Source: a virus
DNA: 24,999 nt
Virus record (IMG/VR): IMGVR_UViG_3300009149_000255
Coordinates: 1 to 24,999 of that record
Reading direction: 5' to 3' (one strand)
A model generated the notes under the pieces. The model ran no database searches. It saw nothing but the letters and a program-made list of their open reading frames with translations, and had not been told where the DNA came from. The first letter of the stretch is position 1. Every line of letters starts with the position of its first letter. A program made the position numbers and the translations under genes. Below are positions 1-6,692 of this stretch, piece by piece.

Positions 1-662
1 GGTTCACCAATTAGGATTGGGTTATTCTTTTTTCTTCTAGTTAAAATTTGAACCACACGTTCAATTTCCTCATCTCTACCAATAATGGGGTCAATACCAC
101 CTTTTGAGGCTATCTCAGTTACATCCCTACCGAAATTGTCTAGGATAGGTGTGTTAGATTTTGTGGTATTTTTTTTACTACTACCACTACCTGATTCATT
201 ATACTCATCTGTAAAACTCATATTTATTTGTTTTTTAATTTGGCTTATTTTTTCTTCAAAGTTTTTATAGTTTATATCTTGGTGTTCTAACACCTTTGTA
301 CAATCTAAGTTTTTGTTTTTTAAAATGGCTAACATTAAATGTTCTTCATTTATTTCATCATCGTTTAGTTTATCAGATTCTAACCCCGCTATGTTAAGTA
401 TAAGTTTAGATTCACTACTTAAACTTAAAATACCATTTTTTTTAATGGGGTTAACAATTTTCATTCTTAAATAAGACTCAATTTTTGCTGATAAGTCAAG
501 AACGTCATAATGTAAACTTTCCAATATAGAAACAACATTGTTATCGTCATTTAATATTGCTAAAATTATATGGTCAGGAGTAATTTCATTACCACCCAAC
601 CTTAAAGACTCTTTTAAAGATTCTTTTAAAATTCTCTTAATGTTTTCACCAGTTGGTTTCAT
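1..662 (-). CDS. ClpC/ClpA-type AAA+ unfoldase, N-terminal part (cut by window edge)
   Basis: Translating the minus strand from the ATG at 662 gives about 220 residues that run off the left edge. The first 150 or so residues fit the double Clp N-domain, with an [11 protein letters not shown] segment matching the repeat core and an [11 protein letters not shown] segment matching the second copy. A Ser/Gly/Lys-rich linker follows. Then comes the very conserved entry to the first AAA+ module, with [42 protein letters not shown], ending just before the Walker A lysine. Family members unfold proteins with ATP and either feed ClpP or disaggregate. Which of these applies cannot be told because the ClpP-binding loop lies outside the window. 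The gene is transcribed away from the late genes and has its own Bacteroidetes-type promoter, which suggests early or host-polymerase expression. It could also be a ClpB relative, but the linker and N-domain look more ClpC/ClpA-like. Confidence 0.9.
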   Translation of the reverse strand, partial: MKPTGENIKRILKESLKESLRLGGNEITPDHIILAILNDDNNVVSILESLHYDVLDLSAKIESYLRMKIVNPIKKNGILSLSSESKLILNIAGLESDKLNDDEINEEHLMLAILKNKNLDCTKVLEHQDINYKNFEEKISQIKKQINMSFTDEYNESGSGSSKKNTTKSNTPILDNFGRDVTEIASKGGIDPIIGRDEEIERVVQILTRRKKNNPILIGE

Positions 663-670
663 TTATAGAA

Positions 671-701
671 CAAATATAACCATTTTTTATTAATTAGACA
701 A
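671..701 (-). promoter_or_regulatory. Candidate Bacteroidetes-type promoter for the Clp gene
   Basis: On the minus strand a TTG (plus 699-701) is followed after 20 bases by TATATTTG (plus 671-678). This fits the Bacteroidetes primary-sigma pattern of TTTG/TTG near -33 and TAnnTTTG near -7. The predicted transcript would begin only a few bases before the ATG at 662, so the leader would be very short. The late genes in this window carry a different motif, so this gene may be read by host polymerase. Confidence 0.5.
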
Positions 702-771
702 CCTATTTACTTTAAATGTTGTTTAAACTAATTTTAATAAAAATAAAACATTGATTTAAATAAATAAAGTG

Positions 772-981
772 ATGGATGAAAATAAACACAACATTAATTT
801 AGTTATTAAGAATAACCCCGATTCAGATGATTTTGAATATGGTACATATACACTAGAATTTAAAAATTGTTCTTTTAGAGTCAAGGGTGATTATTTCTTA
901 ATAGAGAATGAAGAAAAAAACACTAAAACAGGGCAAGTTTTCCAATTAAAAACAATTAAATCTTATAAAATATGGCAGTAG
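772..981 (+). CDS. Small hypothetical protein
   Basis: This is a 69-residue acidic and lysine-rich protein that I do not recognise. The central part alternates hydrophobic and polar residues (YGTYTLEFKNCSFRVKGDYF), suggesting a small beta sheet. A GTG at 769 lies one codon upstream, but the ATG at 772 is the more natural start and has an A-rich leader with no Shine-Dalgarno site, as elsewhere in the window. Its last 10 bases overlap the start of the KTSC-domain gene in another frame, so the two are probably translated from one message. No function is assigned. Confidence 0.65.
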   Translation: MDENKHNINLVIKNNPDSDDFEYGTYTLEFKNCSFRVKGDYFLIENEEKNTKTGQVFQLKTIKSYKIWQ

Positions 982-1265
982 TAAAAAGAACAGAAAGAGA
1001 AGATGGTGTGGTTGAATGTTTAATCGACTCATCTAACATTTTATTATCAGAGTATAACAAATCTAAACAAACCTTAAAAATTATATTTAAAGCAGGTACA
1101 CAATACCTTTATAAAGATGTTTTGGATAGGGATTATGTTAGATTTGAAGTTTCTGAGAGTCAGGGTTCGGTTTTTAACAAAACAATGCGTAAATACGAGT
1201 TTGATAAGCTGGATAAAGTTGATACTTCTAATTTATTGGAACAAATAGCGGAACATAAAGGTTAA
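972..1265 (+). CDS. KTSC-domain protein
   Basis: This 97-residue protein matches the KTSC domain, a short module named after the C-terminus of some lysyl-tRNA synthetases and also found alone in many bacteria and phages. Visible signature parts are the SSN near residue 20, a tyrosine in SEYNKSKQTLKIIF, the FKAGTQYLYKDV strand-turn-strand, and the GSVFNKTMRKYEFDKL end, which corresponds to the G-x-x-F-N-x-x-I-R-x-x-Y signature. Its biochemical role is not established in the family. It overlaps the upstream small gene by 10 bases and stops immediately before the stop codon of the opposing gene at 1266, with no terminator visible between them. Confidence 0.85.
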   Translation: MAVVKRTEREDGVVECLIDSSNILLSEYNKSKQTLKIIFKAGTQYLYKDVLDRDYVRFEVSESQGSVFNKTMRKYEFDKLDKVDTSNLLEQIAEHKG

Positions 1266-1598
1266 TTAAGCCTTTGTATAAGCAATAACATCTATTACTT
1301 CCATACAAGGTGGTTCAGCTTCAGAATTACTCATTGTAGCAACAACGAAAATAGGTCCTTCGGTATGAATAATATATCGAAGGATTTTTTTATCATCTTC
1401 ACCATAACCTAAAAATTTAATATTAACATCCTCAAAACCATATTCCATTAGTTTCTTACTAATTAAAGATTTAATACTTTCACCTGTACAAGGTATTTCT
1501 TTTAAAACACTTGCGAGTTCTATTGCACTAACTTCGTTAATTCTAGACTCAGTTAGTTTTTCTAATTGTGATTCTGTTAATCTAATTACTCTTTTCAT
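1266..1598 (-). CDS. Small protein with the recurrent LTES-type N-terminal tag
   Basis: This is a 110-residue protein whose N-terminus (MKRVIRLTESQLEKLTES) is nearly the same as that of two genes located 18 to 19 kb away (19533 and 20341). The rest is a compact alpha/beta-looking domain of about 80 residues that I cannot name. It contains SAIELASVLKEIP, LISKKLMEYGFEDVNIKFLG and a final hydrophobic strand. The tag resembles T4 capsid-targeting peptides and is followed by an I-N-E sequence that fits a gp21-type cleavage site, so packaging into the head is a plausible inference. It lies 3 bases behind the GX3-repeat gene and is probably co-transcribed with it from the divergent promoter near 2200. 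Confidence 0.75.
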   Translation of the reverse strand: MKRVIRLTESQLEKLTESRINEVSAIELASVLKEIPCTGESIKSLISKKLMEYGFEDVNIKFLGYGEDDKKILRYIIHTEGPIFVVATMSNSEAEPPCMEVIDVIAYTKA

Positions 1599-1601
1599 AT
1601 A

Positions 1602-2192
1602 TTAATAATTTTCATTATAATCCTCATCATATTCTCTAGGGTCAAAACCAGATTCAATTCTTTCTAGATCGTCTACTTCTACACCAGCTTCATAAGCTCT
1701 ACCTTCTTCAAAGGCTTTATAGTAAGCTTCCTCAGAACCTTCTTCACGACCTTTTTGGTACCCGTCTATTAAACCTTCATCGTACCCTTCATCAAACCCC
1801 TTATCGTACCCTTCTTCATATTTTTCTTCAGCCTCACTGTCGATATCGGCTCTCATATCTTCTTGTCCTTCGTCATAACCCTCACTATAACCTTCTCTAC
1901 GAGCTTCACCCCAAGCCTCTTGTTGCCCTTCTTCTCTACCATTCTCATAACAAGAATAAGCGAAATCGTGTAAAGCTTTATAAAGGTCGGTTAATTTATC
2001 TCCACTCATACCTAAGTTATAGATTGAGTTGACAAGCATATTTTTTTCTGGGTTATGAACATAATACCCAAATCCTTTTAAACCATCCAGTGAATTACCT
2101 ATTTCTGATTTTGATGCTGGATTAGTATCCCTAACCCAATCAAAATCATTATCTTCTTTTAATATTTTCTTAATTAAATCTTTCATTATCAT
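1602..2192 (-). CDS. Acidic GX3-repeat protein with N-terminal tag
   Basis: This is a 196-residue strongly acidic protein. It begins with a short amphipathic segment ending in I-L-K-E (KDLIKKILKED), related to the tag seen in other genes here. Residues of roughly 85 to 175 form a long run in which Gly recurs every four residues, for example EGYSEGYDEGQED and EGYDKGFDEGYDEG. A G-x3 periodicity of this kind is known from the deca-GX3 motif of Yae1/Lto1 proteins, where it forms a helical hairpin. Homology is not implied, only a similar helix-packing pattern. Two possible starts exist, ATG at 2192 and ATG at 2186. The start lies immediately below one arm of the inverted ATATTTAT motif at 2196-2215. 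Function is unknown. Confidence 0.75.
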   Translation of the reverse strand: MIMKDLIKKILKEDNDFDWVRDTNPASKSEIGNSLDGLKGFGYYVHNPEKNMLVNSIYNLGMSGDKLTDLYKALHDFAYSCYENGREEGQQEAWGEARREGYSEGYDEGQEDMRADIDSEAEEKYEEGYDKGFDEGYDEGLIDGYQKGREEGSEEAYYKAFEEGRAYEAGVEVDDLERIESGFDPREYDEDYNENY

Positions 2193-2195
2193 TTA

Positions 2196-2215
2196 ATAAA
2201 TATCGTGATATTTAT
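2196..2215. promoter_or_regulatory. Back-to-back copies of the ATATTTAT motif (divergent promoter candidate)
   Basis: GATATTTAT is present on the minus strand (plus 2204 down to 2196) and on the plus strand (2207-2215), separated by two bases, forming an almost perfect palindrome between two divergent genes. Each copy points at the gene on its side. The distance to the start codons is only 0 to 5 bases, shorter than for the other copies, so the transcript would be leaderless or the true start would lie slightly inside. An operator is an alternative reading. Confidence 0.5.
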
Positions 2216-3776
2216 GAATATGAACATAAATGAGAAAGAAATCGAACAAGCCAGTAGAAAGATAGATTTATCGGGGTTCAAAATGCAGGACGAACTTAAC
2301 CCAAAGATATGGGATAAGGAGCAAAAAATGAAACCTGAAGTTAAAAAAACTTTGTTAAAAATAGCTGATGATTATTTTGAGTCTTTGGATTTACCTGGGG
2401 TTGATATCGAAGATGTAACCATGACAGGTTCTTTAGCGAATTATAATTGGTCCAAATACTCTGATGTAGATTTACATATAGTAATTGATTACGATGATTT
2501 ACCAATGGAAAGAGATTTAGTTCAAGATTTTCTTAAATCTAAAAGTTCTAATTGGAATAAAGAACATGATGTCAAAATATATGGTTATGATGTTGAACTT
2601 TATGTTCAAGATATTAATGAACCACACCATTCAACAGGAGTTTATTCTATTTTAAATAATGAATGGAATATCGAACCTGAAAAAAAGAAAATTTCTTTTA
2701 GTGATAAATCAGTTAAAGATAAAGCCAATCGTCTAATGGATAGAGTAGAAGAAATTTATGATGAAATGGATGATGTTGAAAATGAAGAAACGGTTAAACG
2801 TGTTGATAAATTAACAGAAAAGATTAAAAAAATGCGTCAATCAGGTTTAGAGTCTGGTGGTGAGTTTTCTGTTGAGAATATTGTTTTTAAGGTTCTAAGA
2901 CGTAACGGAATGTTGGATAGGTTATATGATATTAAAACCGTTGCGTATGATAAATCAGTTACACTAGAATCAAGTCAACTAAATAAACTAACTGAATCAA
3001 TGTCAGAAGATCCCCTACAATGGATGAAAGAAATAAACCCAACACCAATAGATAGAGAGGGTAGTTCTTTTGGTGATCATGGTGCTGAATATGATATTGT
3101 AATGGATTATTTTAATAAACAACGTGTACAACAAGAGGGTGAATGGAAATATTCTATGGATAGTCTTTCTGGTTCCATTGTGTGGTGGCAAGATAGTCAA
3201 AATGATATTATTTTTTACGCAACCCCTTTTTGGAATGGTGAGGATACCCTTCCAATAGATTATCAAGGAGATATGGGTGATTATGATACTGTTGCACACA
3301 TAGATTTACCCAAATTTAATTATAAGGAAGAACTAATTAATTGGTTGGAGAATGAATACCCACAAATAGTCCATAAAGAAATTGTGGAAGTCATTGGTGA
3401 TATGGGTCCTTTACCAGAATCTGTGAATGAAAGGCTAATGGACAAAATTAAAAAGTTTAAACCAAAAGAAGAAATAGAAAAAGCTAGAGCGTTCTTTAAA
3501 AAGTTTCGTGAAGCAATGAAACAAGAGGGTAGAGAAACAAAAGAAGCGTGGGGTATTATATCTAAAGCTATTAAAGAAAAAAGAAAGTTAACAGGTGAAG
3601 AGGAAAAAAAAGTAAAAACACAAATGGGTGATCTATTTAAAACAACAGGTTTAACTATCGCCACTTTTTTACCTGGTGGAACACTTTATCTATTATTGAC
3701 AAGAGTTCCACGTTTTAAGAAATATTTACTTCCTTCTGCTTTCTCTGATAATTCTAACGAATTTAAAGAAGAATAA
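2214..3776 (+). CDS. Nucleotidyltransferase-fold protein with LETM1-like C-terminal segment
   Basis: This protein has about 520 residues. Counting from the ATG at 2214, residues of about 30 to 150 form a Pol-beta-superfamily nucleotidyltransferase domain. It shows TGSLANYNWSKYSDVDLHIV, giving the G-S motif and a D-x-D metal pair, and a later DVELYV strand supplies the third acidic residue. The catalytic residues look intact. A coiled-coil-like acidic stretch follows. Around residue 255 a copy of the LTES motif appears internally (SSQLNKLTES), and then comes a second domain I cannot name. The last 100 residues are helical and end in FKTTGLTIATFLPGG and KKYLLPSAF, which resembles the conserved segment of LETM1-type proteins. 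Similar nucleotidyltransferases are common in marine phages, but their substrate is not known. An upstream GTG at 2205 is possible but less likely. Confidence 0.8.
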   Translation: MNMNINEKEIEQASRKIDLSGFKMQDELNPKIWDKEQKMKPEVKKTLLKIADDYFESLDLPGVDIEDVTMTGSLANYNWSKYSDVDLHIVIDYDDLPMERDLVQDFLKSKSSNWNKEHDVKIYGYDVELYVQDINEPHHSTGVYSILNNEWNIEPEKKKISFSDKSVKDKANRLMDRVEEIYDEMDDVENEETVKRVDKLTEKIKKMRQSGLESGGEFSVENIVFKVLRRNGMLDRLYDIKTVAYDKSVTLESSQLNKLTESMSEDPLQWMKEINPTPIDREGSSFGDHGAEYDIVMDYFNKQRVQQEGEWKYSMDSLSGSIVWWQDSQNDIIFYATPFWNGEDTLPIDYQGDMGDYDTVAHIDLPKFNYKEELINWLENEYPQIVHKEIVEVIGDMGPLPESVNERLMDKIKKFKPKEEIEKARAFFKKFREAMKQEGRETKEAWGIISKAIKEKRKLTGEEEKKVKTQMGDLFKTTGLTIATFLPGGTLYLLLTRVPRFKKYLLPSAFSDNSNEFKEE

Positions 3777-3778
3777 AC

Positions 3779-3787
3779 ATATTTATA
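3779..3787 (+). promoter_or_regulatory. ATATTTATA late-promoter candidate
   Basis: An exact ATATTTATA lies 15 bases before the ATG at 3803, in the 26-base space after the preceding stop codon. The stretch between motif and start is A-rich and has no Shine-Dalgarno site. The motif recurs in the same position before several other genes. Confidence 0.55.
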
Positions 3788-3802
3788 TAAAAAAAGAAAA
3801 TT

Positions 3803-4093
3803 ATGGGCACTAGTTATTATATAGTAGACACAGTAGCAACAGCTAATTATTCGGCTAATACATACTATCAAATTTATGTTGACTCTACAGCATCATTAAC
3901 CTATAAAGGTGTTGCTTTTCCTGGACCATCAACGGGGGCAATAGTGGTAGATTTAACGGTAAATGGACCGGCGGACGTTGCTGGTAGTAGTGATATAATC
4001 TTAATGGGTAAAAAGAAACCTGAAGCTTTCGCTACGGGACCAGCTGGTCAAGGTGGTGTTAACACAGATGGAACTTGGAACATAAGAGGATAA
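3803..4093 (+). CDS. Small beta-rich protein, possibly a virion decoration protein
   Basis: This is a 96-residue protein rich in Thr, Ala, Gly, Val and Tyr and with few charged residues, unlike its acidic neighbours. The sequence alternates as in beta strands (YYIVDTVATANYSANTYY, then TGAIVVDLTVNG) and ends in a Gly-rich tail (GPAGQGGVNTDGTWNIRG). That composition is usual for small phage surface or decoration proteins, and the gene has its own candidate late promoter. I cannot match it to a named family, so the structural role is inference from composition and place. Confidence 0.6.
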   Translation: MGTSYYIVDTVATANYSANTYYQIYVDSTASLTYKGVAFPGPSTGAIVVDLTVNGPADVAGSSDIILMGKKKPEAFATGPAGQGGVNTDGTWNIRG

Positions 4094-4111
4094 ATAATAA
4101 AATAATATAAA

Positions 4112-6202
4112 ATGAGAAAAAGTACTTTACAAAGAATGTTACAATTAGCTGACATTAAACCTGTCATAAAAGAAAGTAAAATTACACTTTCTAATTTTGA
4201 ATTGGTTAAAGAGTCTGTTAACGGTAAAACATACGCTATTGTTAGAGAAAATAACAAATATCATATAAAGGAGGCTCAAACAAAAAATGGTTTAACTGAG
4301 TCTGACTTTAATTACGTTGGTGGTGTTATGAATAAAATGAAAAAATCATTTCATTCTTACAGTGATGCAACCAAACATTTAAATCTTATGTTTGAAGAAA
4401 TTAATAACCATCATGATGTTGATGTTATTAATATTCTAGAATCAGATCAATTATTAAACGAAAAGAAATTTGTATTAAAATTAGATAAAAAGAAAAAATC
4501 TAAACCAGTTCCACCAGCAGAAGAACCTGTAGCTGATGAAGGTGATGAAGAGGAAGAAGAATTCGATTTCGGTGGTGAAGAAGAAGGTGATACTGAAGGA
4601 GAAGAAGATTTCGATTTCGGAGGTGAAGAAGAAGAAGATACTGAAGGAGAAGAAAATTTCGATTTCGGAGGTGAAGAAGAAGGTGATACCGAAGAAACAG
4701 ATGTTGAGGAATTTGGCGATGAAGGTGATGAAGATTTAGAGTTAGAAGATTCTGATGATGAAATCAAAGATATACAAAGCACAACAGGAAAATTAGGCCA
4801 ACAACTTAGAGATGTTGAGGATATTTCTTCTGATATGCAAAAATGGGTTGCCAAATCTGTTTTATCGGCTTTAGATTTAGATACAATGGATTCGGAAGAT
4901 AAAAAAGATATTATCAAAACTATCAAAAAGAAAGAAGAAGAACCAACTGAAGAAGAGAGTGGTGAGGAGGATTTTGACTTTGGTGGTGAAGAGGAAGAAA
5001 TGGAAGAATCATACGATAACTACATGGGTAGTGACTATGATGATGACATGGATGGTATGGATGGTTATGATTGGGATGGTGTGAATGTAGAGGATGAATT
5101 CCCTTCTTATGAAGATGTCTATGAAAAAGATGTTGAAATGAGGGATATTGAAATGCCTATCAAAAATAAAAGACATTTAAACTTAGACCCAGCTAACACA
5201 AAAAACCCTTACGATGACTACGATTCTTATATGGAAGAAAAAGGTTTTAATGAGGAGGCTTTTGATTCTTTTATGGATGAGATGGAAGAATTGGGTATCA
5301 CGTCTAAAGATTCCAAATACGAATCTTATATGGAAGATACTGAGTTAGGTGGTGATGAAGATGATAAAGTTGCAGGACCTGATGAGGTTGATGGTGGTAT
5401 GTTATTATTAGACATAGATGAGGATATGGGTCCTGAAGAAATGGATGCTTTATACGGACCAAACTCGTCAAGAAATTATAGTAGGTCACAAAGTTCTAGA
5501 GCTATGAGACAGGCTAATAAAGATATTTCAAAACATTACCATAGACCAGCAGCACCGGGTTATGAAAGTGACCCTGTAGAAAAATGGGCAAAACATAAAT
5601 TACCTTATGATATGGAATTTATGGGTGAAGGTGATTACATGAATGAAGACCATTTGAACGACAAGATGGATACATACGAACAAGAAAAGGCTTATGAAGA
5701 TGTTGAAACTGTTGTTAGGCGATATGGGATGGATGTTAAATTAAGAGAAAAACAAGATTCAGAAGATCCTGAAGAAACTTTAATTTACTTAGATATTGTA
5801 GACGGTAATAAAAAAATACTTGTAACAAGAATTAATTCTGTGGGTGATATTGAGGTAGGTGAGATGCGAGGAAACAAATTTTCTGGTGAACCTCTTGACA
5901 GTGTGGAAGATTTTATCGAAATTTTTGGAGAAGATTTAACTAGTAAAGAAAGAAAAGATTTAGACATGGCAGAAAACATTGAAATGAGTCCAGCTCCACA
6001 AAAAGCACCTGAAAAGGATCCAAGTCAACCAGCTACAAAACCTGGTAAACCTGAAAAAACTCCGGGTAAAGATAGACCATCAAGAAGACCGTTTAGTCCA
6101 CCATCAAAAATAGACCCAAACGATCCTGATGCAATACCAGCACCTAAAGCCCCAGCTCCTGAAAAACTACCAACAGCTGATAATGACATAGAATTCGAAT
6201 AA
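4112..6202 (+). CDS. Large acidic repeat protein, probable head or virion component
   Basis: This is a 696-residue, very acidic protein. Residues 1 to about 130 form a folded domain with KESVNGKTYAIVRENNKYHI and a helical part ending near NHHDVDVINIL. Then come low-complexity Glu/Asp runs with three tandem copies of a 16-residue unit containing FDFGGEEE, and a fourth degenerate copy near residue 285. A Tyr/Asp/Met-rich stretch follows that includes ESYDNYMGSDY, and a second folded region lies near residues 540 to 620. A Pro/Lys/Ala-rich tail ends the protein. Several (I/L/V)-x-E-S sites (VIKES, LVKES, LTES) fit the specificity expected of a gp21-like protease. The exact role (internal head protein, scaffold-like core or other structural protein) is not settled. 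Transcription appears to end at the hairpin at 6221. Confidence 0.7.
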   Translation: MRKSTLQRMLQLADIKPVIKESKITLSNFELVKESVNGKTYAIVRENNKYHIKEAQTKNGLTESDFNYVGGVMNKMKKSFHSYSDATKHLNLMFEEINNHHDVDVINILESDQLLNEKKFVLKLDKKKKSKPVPPAEEPVADEGDEEEEEFDFGGEEEGDTEGEEDFDFGGEEEEDTEGEENFDFGGEEEGDTEETDVEEFGDEGDEDLELEDSDDEIKDIQSTTGKLGQQLRDVEDISSDMQKWVAKSVLSALDLDTMDSEDKKDIIKTIKKKEEEPTEEESGEEDFDFGGEEEEMEESYDNYMGSDYDDDMDGMDGYDWDGVNVEDEFPSYEDVYEKDVEMRDIEMPIKNKRHLNLDPANTKNPYDDYDSYMEEKGFNEEAFDSFMDEMEELGITSKDSKYESYMEDTELGGDEDDKVAGPDEVDGGMLLLDIDEDMGPEEMDALYGPNSSRNYSRSQSSRAMRQANKDISKHYHRPAAPGYESDPVEKWAKHKLPYDMEFMGEGDYMNEDHLNDKMDTYEQEKAYEDVETVVRRYGMDVKLREKQDSEDPEETLIYLDIVDGNKKILVTRINSVGDIEVGEMRGNKFSGEPLDSVEDFIEIFGEDLTSKERKDLDMAENIEMSPAPQKAPEKDPSQPATKPGKPEKTPGKDRPSRRPFSPPSKIDPNDPDAIPAPKAPAPEKLPTADNDIEFE
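4553..4696 (+). repeat. Three tandem 48-bp repeats encoding FDFGGEEE units
   Basis: Units lie at 4553-4600, 4601-4648 and 4649-4696. Each encodes a 16-residue block of the form E-E-x-F-D-F-G-G-E-E-E-x-D-T-E-G/E. The second and third units differ at only a few bases. A diverged fourth unit begins near 4965. The near identity points to recent in-frame duplication, and copy number could vary between relatives. Confidence 0.85.
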
Positions 6203-6220
6203 AATAAAATAATAATAAGG

Positions 6221-6252
6221 AAACATAGTCATTCGTTTGGCTATGTTTTTTT
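6221..6252 (+). terminator. Rho-independent terminator after the acidic repeat protein
   Basis: A 10-base-pair stem (AAACATAGTC at 6221-6230 with GGCTATGTTT at 6239-6248, two G-T pairs) with an 8-base loop is followed by a T run to 6252. It lies 18 bases after the stop codon at 6202. Confidence 0.85.
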
Positions 6253-6265
6253 ATGCTTCTTAACA

Positions 6266-6274
6266 ATATTTATA
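6266..6274 (+). promoter_or_regulatory. ATATTTATA late-promoter candidate
   Basis: An exact ATATTTATA sits between the terminator at 6221-6252 and the start codon at 6279. The motif is only 4 bases from the ATG, so a transcript from it would have essentially no leader. Its position directly after a terminator supports a new transcription unit. Confidence 0.5.
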
Positions 6275-6278
6275 ATAT

Positions 6279-6692
6279 ATGTATTTAATTTATATCAATA
6301 GAATAGGGAAAACATTTAAAGGTGAGAATATCTTTGAATTCTTGTTTTCCGACTCAACGGATTGGGAATGGGATGATTCGTGGTATGAATCATCTGTTTT
6401 AACAGATACAAGAGAGTTATCACCTGACGAGTCCATTATTAAATTGGTGGGTACCCTTAAAAATGATGAATTAGATTTAGAATTAGTTCAGGAAGATGGT
6501 GTTCGTGATATTTATAACGCAGTGGAGGGTATTATAGCCTTAGGTTGGGAGAAGTTAGGGGAAGAAGATGAAATACCTGAAAAACGTAGGGTATTTAAAT
6601 TTGGTGATACTAAAGAATCGGTAGATGAACAACTTTATGAGTATGATCTATCATTAAAATATAAAGAAAATAAAGTAATAAATAATGGCTAA
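6279..6692 (+). CDS. Conserved-looking acidic hypothetical protein
   Basis: This is a 137-residue acidic protein that starts MYLIYINRIGKTFKG, continues with an IFEFLFSDSTDWEWDDSWY segment and has a VEGIIALGWEKL stretch near residue 90. The aromatic and acidic pattern and the small mixed alpha/beta look suggest a globular domain, but I do not recognise a named family. The final 8 bases overlap the ATG of the next gene, so they are probably made together. A GATATTTATA copy lies inside the gene at 6507-6516 and might serve the next gene. Confidence 0.7.
   Translation: MYLIYINRIGKTFKGENIFEFLFSDSTDWEWDDSWYESSVLTDTRELSPDESIIKLVGTLKNDELDLELVQEDGVRDIYNAVEGIIALGWEKLGEEDEIPEKRRVFKFGDTKESVDEQLYEYDLSLKYKENKVINNG

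Noticed and set aside
85-270. Plus-strand open frame of 61 codons at the left end
   Set aside because: It lies antisense to the well-supported Clp-type gene and its hydrophobic look comes from the opposite strand.
600-662. N-terminus of the Clp gene (NIKRILKES) as another copy of the head-targeting tag
   Set aside because: It aligns with the first helix of the normal Clp N-domain and continues straight into the domain repeat, so the resemblance is likely accidental.
4447-4926. Minus-strand open frame rich in Ser and Pro
   Set aside because: It is the antisense shadow of the GAA/GAT-rich acidic repeats of the gene at 4112; its composition is explained fully by the opposite strand.
6507-6516. 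GATATTTATA inside the gene at 6279 as a promoter
   Set aside because: It encodes D-I-Y within a normal coding context and lies about 170 bases before the next start; may be chance, so it was not listed as a feature.
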